Below, one piece after another: positions 17,534-24,588 of a stretch of DNA of 64,000 nt (its first letter is position 1; the number at the start of each line of letters is the position of its first letter). This DNA is from Streptomyces sp. NBC_01267 (GTDB taxonomy: Bacteria > Actinomycetota > Actinomycetes > Streptomycetales > Streptomycetaceae): contig NZ_CP108455.1 in NCBI RefSeq assembly GCF_036241575.1, positions 930,001-994,000 on the forward strand, read 5' to 3'. The position numbers and the translations under genes were made by a program. Under the pieces are notes generated by a model, which saw only the letters and a list, made by a program, of their open reading frames with translations, was not told the DNA's origin and ran no database searches.

Positions 17534-18090
17534 GCTCAGCTCCTTAACTGGTGGTGGAACGAAGGTACCAATGCAATGTCACACGGCATAGACCTGGAAC
17601 CGAAGTGATGGACGATGCCGCAGAATCGGGTAACGGCCGTGCTGCTGACCGGAGTCGGGCACCACCTCGTGCACCGGGACCGGCAGCAGGCTCCGGAGGT
17701 CCGGCCCGTGCGCGATCACCTCCATGGCGGCGCGGCCGACGGCCTCCACGCCCATCCCGAGCCTGGATTTCTGCCGGGTGAACGTGAAGCGGGACGCCAA
17801 CTCATCGGGGGCCGCCGTCCCTTCGCAGATCTTGATGCCGACCGCGCCCGCGAAGTCCGGGACTACGAAGCCTGGTTCGGCGAAGGCGGGTAGGCGAAGG
17901 CGGGTTCGGCGAAGGCCGACCAGTCCGCGAAGCCGACCCTTGTCCCGCTGGTCCGGGACTACTTCACCGCGCGGTGCGGGCCCGAGTCCGCTGCCAAGAT
18001 CTCCGGCCTGCACCAGAGCCCAAAAAGCAAAGATCAGAAGTAAAGTTGGCACACTCCTGAGAGACCCTGAGAGAACTGGGACGGGTACTG
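17534..18090. other. 557-bp divergent intergenic region, no gene recognised
   Basis: It separates the hydroxyproline operon from the LysR gene. Several frames stay open across part of it but none has a recognisable domain or consistent codon pattern. It contains a short repeat of gcgaaggcggg near 17877-17915 and a direct repeat ctgagaga at 18057-18076 just before the LysR start. It may be a worn gene remnant plus two promoters. Confidence 0.55.
17572..17582. promoter_or_regulatory. Candidate regulator site TGCAATGTCAC ahead of the hydroxyproline operon
   Basis: It lies 39 bp upstream of the first operon ATG. The same 11-mer with one pyrimidine change occurs between the collagenase and second racemase genes (21562-21572). 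A GntR or LysR binding site is inferred only from position and recurrence. Confidence 0.3.
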
Positions 18091-19050
18091 ATGGAACTCG
18101 AACTCCGACACCTGCGGATTCTGTGCACGATCGCCGACACGATGAGCCTCGGCCGGACGGCCACCGTCCTGGGGTGCTCACAGCCCTCGGTCAGCAGCCA
18201 GCTGAAGCGCATCGAGCGGCTCATGGGCGAGGACCTCTTCGTCCGGGGCAGTGCGGGGGTGACACCGACGCGCTTCGGGGTCGAGGTGGTGGTGCAGGCC
18301 CGCGAGGTGGTGGCGCTGGCGAACGCGATCGGGCGCCGGTCCACCGCGGAACGCCGCGAGACCGGTCGGGTGCTGCGGGTAGCCGCGACGAACACGCCCA
18401 TCCTGCCGGGGCTCCTGCAGCGGGCGCGCACCGTCCTGCCGGCGCTGACCACGCAGGTGAGCAGCGTGTACTCCTCGGCCGAGATCATCGGGCTGCTCGA
18501 GGACGACAAGCTGGACGTCGCCGTCGCGGTCGACTATCCCGGACGGGATCTGGGGCATTCGGAAGCCGTGGCGCACCGCTGCATCGTCACCGAGCCCAGC
18601 TTCGTGGCCCTGCCCGCCGCCCACCCGGCGAGCGGCCAACTGGACGTGCCGCTGCTCGATCTGGCCGGGGACGCATGGTTCATGACACCCGACGACGGTG
18701 CGGGCTGGCCCGGTGTCTGCTACGACGCCTTCCAGGCGGCCGGCTTCAGACCCGCCACCGTGCACGAGTACCTCGGTGACCGGGACCAGTTGCAGCGGAT
18801 GATCGCCGACGGGCTGGGGATCTCCCTCGTCCAGGCGACGTGCAAGCCGAACCCGGGTGTGGTCGTCAAGCCGCTGACCGGCACACCGCTGTGGTGCCGC
18901 TATGTACTGGTGTGGCACCGGGAGCGGGTGTCCGACGAGGTCACGGAGACGCTCTTCGGCGCGGCCCTGGCCGCCTACGAGGAACTCATCGCCCGGGCAC
19001 CGCACTTCCGGGCGTGGGCCGCCCGGCATTACGGGGCCCGGCGGAGCTAG
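18091..19050 (+). CDS. LysR-family transcriptional regulator
   Basis: 319 residues. N-terminal winged helix (LRHLRILCTIADTMSLGRTATVLGCSQPSVSSQLKRIE) and a C-terminal periplasmic-binding-like effector domain. It lies between the hydroxyproline operon and the collagenase, divergent from the former, so it is a candidate activator of peptide or proline catabolism here. LysR proteins normally control divergent neighbours from the shared promoter. Confidence 0.92.
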   Translation: MELELRHLRILCTIADTMSLGRTATVLGCSQPSVSSQLKRIERLMGEDLFVRGSAGVTPTRFGVEVVVQAREVVALANAIGRRSTAERRETGRVLRVAATNTPILPGLLQRARTVLPALTTQVSSVYSSAEIIGLLEDDKLDVAVAVDYPGRDLGHSEAVAHRCIVTEPSFVALPAAHPASGQLDVPLLDLAGDAWFMTPDDGAGWPGVCYDAFQAAGFRPATVHEYLGDRDQLQRMIADGLGISLVQATCKPNPGVVVKPLTGTPLWCRYVLVWHRERVSDEVTETLFGAALAAYEELIARAPHFRAWAARHYGARRS

Positions 19051-19106
19051 GGCTTCTCGTGTGGAGCACGCCGGGCTCGCGGGGCCGTACGCCATCGGCA
19101 CGCGCC

Positions 19107-19150
19107 GAGGCCGTGGCCAGGCCGACCGGAGTCGACCGGGCCACGGCCTC
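19107..19150. terminator. Bidirectional hairpin between LysR and collagenase genes
   Basis: GAGGCCGTGGCC and GGCCACGGCCTC form a perfect 12-bp stem with a 20-nt loop, midway between two convergent stop codons. Confidence 0.8.
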
Positions 19151-19182
19151 GGGTCATTTCAGCGGTGTCGTTCAGGTGGGGA

Positions 19183-21504
19183 TCAGAACGACGTGGTGAC
19201 GGTCACTCCGCTGAAGTCGGTCACCGCGTACAGGCTGATGTACCGGTAACCCGCCTCGGTGTTGTTGACGGTGATGCTCTCGGTGTTGTCGGAGTTGGTG
19301 GACTTCTCGGTGAAGGTGGACGGGCCGGCCCATGTCGTCGGGTCGTAGTAGAGGTCGGCATTGCCGCTGCCGCCGCTGGTGGTGACCTTCAGCGTGGTGG
19401 TGCCTGCCGGCAGCCACACCCACAGGTAGTCGGTGTCACCGGCGACCCGGGACTGGTTCGACCGGAAGCAGTTCTGACCCATCACCTGCGTGTTGGTGTC
19501 GGTGCAGGCCGTGGCCGAGCCGCCGCCGCCGCTGCCACCGCCCAGGGTGTCGAGCCAGGCGTCGAAATCGGCGTCGTAGCTGGTGCCGATGTTGTTGTAG
19601 ACGGCGTAGGCACCCTGGTAGTCCCCGGTCCGCATCTTGGCCAGCATGGCCTGGATCTGGTCCGGGTGCTTCTCGGTCATGTACCGGACGGCCAGGTAAC
19701 CCCACGGGTAGGTGCGGGTCTCGTCGTCGATGGCGTAGGTGTTCTGGAAGAGCTGGCTGAGCTTGTAGGTGTGCTTGGCGGCCTCGGTCAGCGCGCCGTC
19801 GTCGGTGAGGTTGCGGTAGGAGTAGGAGACGTACTCCGCCTGACCCTCGATCCACCAGACGTCCGGGACGGTGATCTGGGTGCCGAAGTCGCCCTTCATG
19901 TCGTAGATGGACTGCTGGACGTGCGCGAACTCATGGTTGAGGTTCCACGCGTTGGCCGTGAACCCGTTGTCGGTCGGCCACTGGTAGAGGATGGAGTAGG
20001 CGATGTTGCCGGGGTCGGTCGGCGTGCCGGTCAGCGTCTCGCCACCGTTGTTGGTGTCGTTGCCGAAGATCGCCCACGAGTAGGTCGTGTAGTCGGTCCT
20101 GCTCCCGAAGATGACCATCTTCAGGTTGAAGTACTCACCGGGGATGGGCGTGGTGGTCTTGACTTGATTCTGGTAGAACGCAACCTCGTTCGACAGGCTC
20201 GTGCAGACGTCGGTCTGCTCCTTCGCCGTCAGCGCCTGCGCCATGATGGTGAAGTTGCTGCAGGCGTTGTTGATCGGCAGCGCGGCCGAGGTGAGCTGCT
20301 TCGTCAGGTCGCAGACGCCGTAGTAGGAGCACTGGTCGGGGTCCCCGACGGTGGCCCGGTAGGCGACGTGCACCCACAGGTTGTCCGTGGCACCGGTGAT
20401 GGACGAGCCGTCCAGCAGACCCTTGATGAGCGGGCGGATCTTGCTCTGCAGGGCGGGTATCTGGATCAGGTTGCCCAGGTCGTTGCCTGCGTTCGAGTCG
20501 AGGACGTCGTTGTCCCCGCCGAGCAGGTCGCGGTGGTTGAGGGTGAAGTTGTAGAGCGTGTCGGCAATAGCAGGTTTCGCGGTGATCGCGGTGACGAAGT
20601 CCGACAGCGACGGGCCGCGCCACAGCGGGGTGTAGATCGCGTTCAGCGCCCGGTCCATCTCCGGGACGGCGTCCCACGAACTGCTGGTGTAGGCGTTGAG
20701 GTAGCGGCCGTAGACGTCCAGGTAGTCCCCCTGCACCTGGGCGCTGTCGGTGAGGACGAACGCCTGCTCCAGCACACTGCCGTTGCCCGCGCTGACGTCG
20801 TTCGCGTGACTGCTGGCGAACAGCGCGTTGAACCCGTTCTCGATGGCGCTGCGGAGCGTGGAGTCGTACGTGCCGACGTCCTGGGGGTCGCCGTACTGCA
20901 CGTAGTAGCCGGCCCGCATGAAGTACATCAGCTCGTACAGACCGCCGGAGTCGTCACCGGTGTAGGAGCCTGCCGCGTCGGCGACGCCGTTCGCCACCGC
21001 GAGCATCTGGGACTGGTTGAACACGGCGTGCGCGTCCGAACCCGTCAGGTTGAACAGCGGGTTGATGCAGGAGCTCCAGTCCACCGTCTTGATGTACGAC
21101 ACCAGGTCGCTGCCGGACCGGCCCGAGAAGTCCGACGTGGTGCACGACGTGACGGCGGAAGACCGGGCGGCACCCGCCGCGTTGCGTGCCGCGTGTGCGG
21201 ACAGGTGCGGCTTGGACGGCTTGGCCGAACCCAGGCCGGCCGGCGCCCCGCGCAGTTTCGCGGGTAACGGCTTGGCGCTGGTGGCGACGGCTTGGGACTG
21301 ACCGGTCTCGGCTCCGGTCGGCGTGACTTTCCCGTGCTGTTGGGCAGCCCGCACGGCCGCCGAGGGTACCGACACGGCCGGTGGCGAGGCATGCCCCGTG
21401 TCGCTGGTCACCGCGGCTGCCTGAGTGCTCATCAGGCCGGCGACGAGCCCTCCGGCCGCCAGAGCGGCGGCCAGAACCCTGGGCAGGATTGGTCGACAGT
21501 GCAT
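19183..21504 (-). CDS. Secreted M9-family collagenase with PPC domain
   Basis: 773 residues from ATG 21504. A Sec signal peptide (MHCRPILPRVLAAALAAGGL...STQAAA) is followed by an N-terminal activator-like helical region of about 300 residues, then the gluzincin catalytic domain: His524-Glu525-x2-His528 in NHEFAHVQQ and Glu553 in WWIEGQAEY, 25 residues beyond. The last 100 residues form a pre-peptidase C-terminal (PPC) beta domain (DYLWVWLPAGTTTLKV, NADLYYDP), often a collagen-binding module. Collagenases cut the triple helix at Gly; the product peptides are rich in Pro and hydroxyproline, matching the adjacent catabolic genes. A longer in-frame extension to 21633 lacks a ribosome site. Confidence 0.9.
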   Translation of the reverse strand: MHCRPILPRVLAAALAAGGLVAGLMSTQAAAVTSDTGHASPPAVSVPSAAVRAAQQHGKVTPTGAETGQSQAVATSAKPLPAKLRGAPAGLGSAKPSKPHLSAHAARNAAGAARSSAVTSCTTSDFSGRSGSDLVSYIKTVDWSSCINPLFNLTGSDAHAVFNQSQMLAVANGVADAAGSYTGDDSGGLYELMYFMRAGYYVQYGDPQDVGTYDSTLRSAIENGFNALFASSHANDVSAGNGSVLEQAFVLTDSAQVQGDYLDVYGRYLNAYTSSSWDAVPEMDRALNAIYTPLWRGPSLSDFVTAITAKPAIADTLYNFTLNHRDLLGGDNDVLDSNAGNDLGNLIQIPALQSKIRPLIKGLLDGSSITGATDNLWVHVAYRATVGDPDQCSYYGVCDLTKQLTSAALPINNACSNFTIMAQALTAKEQTDVCTSLSNEVAFYQNQVKTTTPIPGEYFNLKMVIFGSRTDYTTYSWAIFGNDTNNGGETLTGTPTDPGNIAYSILYQWPTDNGFTANAWNLNHEFAHVQQSIYDMKGDFGTQITVPDVWWIEGQAEYVSYSYRNLTDDGALTEAAKHTYKLSQLFQNTYAIDDETRTYPWGYLAVRYMTEKHPDQIQAMLAKMRTGDYQGAYAVYNNIGTSYDADFDAWLDTLGGGSGGGGSATACTDTNTQVMGQNCFRSNQSRVAGDTDYLWVWLPAGTTTLKVTTSGGSGNADLYYDPTTWAGPSTFTEKSTNSDNTESITVNNTEAGYRYISLYAVTDFSGVTVTTSF

Positions 21505-21561
21505 CGCATCTCCAGTGGGGGGAATGAAGGGGAAGCCACCCGAGGAAGCGGGCGGCGGTAT

Positions 21562-21572
21562 GTAACATTGCA
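21562..21572. promoter_or_regulatory. Candidate regulator site GTAACATTGCA between collagenase and racemase genes
   Basis: It reads TGCAATGTTAC on the minus strand, matching the site at 17572-17582 at 10 of 11 positions. It sits in the 165-bp divergent promoter region, 57 bp from the collagenase start. Confidence 0.3.
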
Positions 21573-21669
21573 CTGGGTGACGTCGTGGGCAATACTCCGG
21601 GACCCAGCACTGTTTCCAGTTGCCCCATAACACCGACGCGCAGGGTGTCGACGTCTACCTGGAAGTGAG

Positions 21670-22719
21670 ATGCGGATGACGAGGACTCAGCCGATCGAGA
21701 CGATCGACTGGCACACCGGCGGCGAACCGTTCCGGATCGTCGTGGACGGCCCGGCCGAGGTGACGGGCGAGGGACCGACCGTTGCCGAGCGCAGGGTCGT
21801 CGCGACGCGAAGTGAGGACGTGCAGTGGGTCCGGGCGCTGCTGTGCGGCGAACCGCGCGGCCACGCGGGCATGTACGGCGGATTCCTGGTTCCGCCCGAC
21901 GACGCCGGCGCCCACCTCGGTGTCCTCTTCTGGCACAACGACGGGTTCTCCACGGCGTGCGGGCACGGAACGATCGCCCTGGGCGCATGGGCCGTCACCT
22001 CGGGCCGGGTCCCGGCACCTGCCGACGGCCTGACCGACGTCGTGATCGACGTCCCGTCCGGGCGCGTCACGGCGCGCGTCCGGACCAGAAAGGGGCAGGT
22101 CCAGGACGTCACGTTCACCAACGTGCCCGCCTACGTCCACGCGCACGGCGTCGACGTGCCGACCTCCTGCGGGAAGGTCACCGTCGACATCGCGTTCGGC
22201 GGCGCGATGTACGCGGTGGTACCGGCCGCGTCCGTCGGGCTGCGCGTCCGGCCGCAGGACGTCGCCCAACTCACCGCCGCCGGGCGGGAGATCCGCGACA
22301 CGCTGAACGCCGCCCGCGCCGCCGAGCACCCTCTCGACCCGCGGCTGTCCGGGATCTACGGGACCATCTTCACCGAGGAGACCGGGCCCACCGAACTGCG
22401 GGCCGACGGCAGTCGGCTGGTGCAGCAGCGCAACATCACGGTGTTCGCGGACGGCCAGGTCGACCGGTCCCCGTGCGGTTCCGGCACGTCGGCCAGGATC
22501 GCGGTCCTGGCCGACGCCGGACAGCTGCGCCGGGGCGACGAGTTGCGGCACGAGTCCGTGGTGGGCTCGGTGTTCCACGCCCGGATCACCGAGCAGACCG
22601 CGGTCCACGGGATCCCGGCGGTCGTCACGGCGGTGACGGGCACCGCACACGCGGTCGGCACATGCCGCTTCACCGTCGATCCGCGCGACGCGCTCCTGCC
22701 CGGATTCGTGCTGCGATGA
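21670..22719 (+). CDS. Proline racemase-family enzyme (second 4-hydroxyproline epimerase or proline racemase)
   Basis: 349 residues. Cys97 in ACGHGTIA and Cys269 in DRSPCGSGTSA give the Cys/Cys catalytic pair of racemases and epimerases. It is a distant paralogue of the enzyme at 15630-16631. It is divergent from the collagenase gene, so it probably handles L/D-proline or a hydroxyproline isomer released from collagen. ATG at 21670 has GGAAG 4 bp upstream; ATG at 21676 is an equally possible start. Confidence 0.85.
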   Translation: MRMTRTQPIETIDWHTGGEPFRIVVDGPAEVTGEGPTVAERRVVATRSEDVQWVRALLCGEPRGHAGMYGGFLVPPDDAGAHLGVLFWHNDGFSTACGHGTIALGAWAVTSGRVPAPADGLTDVVIDVPSGRVTARVRTRKGQVQDVTFTNVPAYVHAHGVDVPTSCGKVTVDIAFGGAMYAVVPAASVGLRVRPQDVAQLTAAGREIRDTLNAARAAEHPLDPRLSGIYGTIFTEETGPTELRADGSRLVQQRNITVFADGQVDRSPCGSGTSARIAVLADAGQLRRGDELRHESVVGSVFHARITEQTAVHGIPAVVTAVTGTAHAVGTCRFTVDPRDALLPGFVLR

Positions 22720-22802
22720 CCGAACTCCTCGATGTGGAGCGGGTCTTCGCCCTGGGGCCGGTCGCCGCCGCCCGACCGGCGGGACGGGCCGGGCAGACCT
22801 GA
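22716..22802 (+). CDS. Possible 28-residue peptide or truncated gene
   Basis: MTELLDVERVFALGPVAAAR... starts in an ATGA overlap with the racemase stop, as if it were the next gene of an operon, but stops after 28 codons. It may be the remnant of a deleted third gene. Nothing in its sequence identifies it. Confidence 0.25.
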   Translation: MTELLDVERVFALGPVAAARPAGRAGQT

Positions 22803-22815
22803 TGGTCGCCGTCGT

Positions 22816-22872
22816 GGCGTACCAGCGGGGAGAGATGTACCGGCGGGGAGAGGCGTACCGGCAGGCGGCGCG
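22816..22872. repeat. 18-bp tandem repeat
   Basis: The unit cgtaccagcggggagaga recurs about three times with substitutions between the racemase-linked peptide and the aminopeptidase P gene. The copies contain ggggagag, which looks like a ribosome site but precedes no gene. Confidence 0.6.
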
Positions 22873-22965
22873 GGCGGAGTGACATCCCCTGTGCGACACC
22901 CCTGTTTCCGTACCATGTGAAATAGTACTGTCGCCGCACAGGGTTCCCGACGGACGGAGCACACG

Positions 22966-24408
22966 GTGGCGCGAGACGACATACAGCCGCGTGAGGGCGC
23001 GAGCCACGACCGCGCGGCGCCGCCAACGCTGGCGGAGTGCTTCACACGAGGGTGGGCCGAGGCGGCTCCCGCGGTGCCGGTACTGCCCGGAGCGGCGTAC
23101 GCGGCCAGACGTCGCACGCTGTTGTCCGCACGCTTCCCTGGGGAGCGAATCGTGGTCCCGGCCGGCGGCCTCAAGGTCCGGAGCAACGACTTCGACTACA
23201 CCTTCCGTCCGCACTCCGCGTACCTCCACCTCACCGCGGACGAGGGCGCCGGCGTCGCCCCGGACAGCGTCCTCGTCCTGGAGCCGACGGGCACCGGCCA
23301 CGACGCCATGGTGTTCACCCGGCCGCGCTCCCCGCGCGACGGCGGGCCGAACGGCACCGAGTTCTACCGCGACCGCCGCTACGGCGAGTTCTGGACCGGC
23401 CGGCGCCGCACCCTGGCGGAGACCTCCGACGCCCTGGGCCTCACGGCTCTCCCCCGCGACGACCTCGCACGCGCCCTCGCCCCGGACGTCCCGACCCGGG
23501 TGGTGCGCGGCCAGGACCCGGTGGTCGACGCGGCGGCGCCGCCGGCCGCCGGGGCCGAGTCCGAACTCCTCGCATACCTCTCGGAGCTGCGGCTGGTCAA
23601 GGACGAGTGGGAGGTCGAGCAGATGCGCGCGGCCGTGGATCACACCGTGGCCGCCTTCCACGACGTGGCGGGCGAACTGCCCACCGCGATGCGGCTCGCG
23701 CGCGGCGAGCGCTGGATCGAGGGCACGTTCAACCGGCGGGCCCGGCTGGAGGGTTACGGCCTCGGCTTCGAGACGATCGCGGCGGCCGGCGCGCACGCGT
23801 GCGTCCTGCACTGGATGCGCAACGACGGTCCTGTCCGCGACGGCGAACTCCTCCTGCTGGACGCCGGCGTGGAGACCGACACCTGCTACACCGGTGACGT
23901 GACCCGTACCCTGCCGGTCGGCGGGCGCTTCACCGATGCGCAGCGGCAGGTGTACGACCTGGTGTACGCGGCCCAGTCGGCGGGCATCGCCGCGCTGCGG
24001 CCCGGCGCACGGTTCGGCGACTTCCACGACGCCGCGGCGCGCGTCATCGCCGAGGGCCTGGACGCCTGGGGCCTGCGCCCGGGCGGCGCCGGCCCCCACG
24101 ACCGGTCCCTGTACGGCCGTTACACCGTCTGCGGCACCGGGCACATGCTGGGCCTGGACTGCCACGACTGCGCCGACGCCCGCAACAGCGCCTACCTGCA
24201 GGGTGTCCTGGAGCCGGGCCACGTCCTGACCGTCGAGCCCGGCCTGTACTTCCAGCCCGACGACCTGACGATCCCCGCCCACCTGCGCGGCATCGGCGTG
24301 CGGATCGAGGACGACTTCCTCATCACCGCGGACGGCGCCGTCTGCCTGTCGTCGGGGCTGCCGCGTGCCGCCGACGACGTCGAGGCGTGGGTGACCGCCG
24401 CCCGCTGA
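22966..24408 (+). CDS. pepP: Aminopeptidase P (Xaa-Pro aminopeptidase, M24B)
   Basis: 480 residues, GTG start. The pita-bread metal site is complete: Asp299 (LLLLDAGVE), Asp311 (YTGDVTRTLP), His393 (GTGHMLGLDCHD), Glu424 (LTVEPGLYF) and Glu448 (VRIEDDFLI). The N-terminal creatinase-like domain spans about residues 40-200. The enzyme releases the N-terminal residue from X-Pro peptides, the peptide class left by collagenase. No signal peptide is seen, so it acts in the cytoplasm after peptide uptake. Confidence 0.92.
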   Translation: MARDDIQPREGASHDRAAPPTLAECFTRGWAEAAPAVPVLPGAAYAARRRTLLSARFPGERIVVPAGGLKVRSNDFDYTFRPHSAYLHLTADEGAGVAPDSVLVLEPTGTGHDAMVFTRPRSPRDGGPNGTEFYRDRRYGEFWTGRRRTLAETSDALGLTALPRDDLARALAPDVPTRVVRGQDPVVDAAAPPAAGAESELLAYLSELRLVKDEWEVEQMRAAVDHTVAAFHDVAGELPTAMRLARGERWIEGTFNRRARLEGYGLGFETIAAAGAHACVLHWMRNDGPVRDGELLLLDAGVETDTCYTGDVTRTLPVGGRFTDAQRQVYDLVYAAQSAGIAALRPGARFGDFHDAAARVIAEGLDAWGLRPGGAGPHDRSLYGRYTVCGTGHMLGLDCHDCADARNSAYLQGVLEPGHVLTVEPGLYFQPDDLTIPAHLRGIGVRIEDDFLITADGAVCLSSGLPRAADDVEAWVTAAR

Positions 24409-24588
24409 TGCCCTTCGGGGATTCCGGTCGAGCCCCCATGACGGACACTCAGCGCGCCTGCGAGAGCGCCGAGTTCCGTCATCCGGGCGCTTCCCGGCAG
24501 CCGAGTTCGTCGAGTTGTGCCGGCCTTCCGGAGCGTGCGTAGGTGCCGGGCTCCACGTCCGCCGGGACGGACACCGTGCAGGCCGTCG
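24409..24588 (-). other. Convergent gap with a possible displaced C-terminal fragment
   Basis: On the minus strand a frame different from that of the GH3 gene reads GYRFDSRSRFSEVTT...VPADVEPGTYARS and stops at about 24436. It has Streptomyces-like codon use. It could be the original GH3 tail displaced by an indel or a fragment of an unrelated gene. Confidence 0.3.

Noticed and set aside
21670..22719. trans-3-hydroxy-L-proline dehydratase
   Set aside because: The second active-site residue is Cys (DRSPCGSG), not the Thr that marks the dehydratase.
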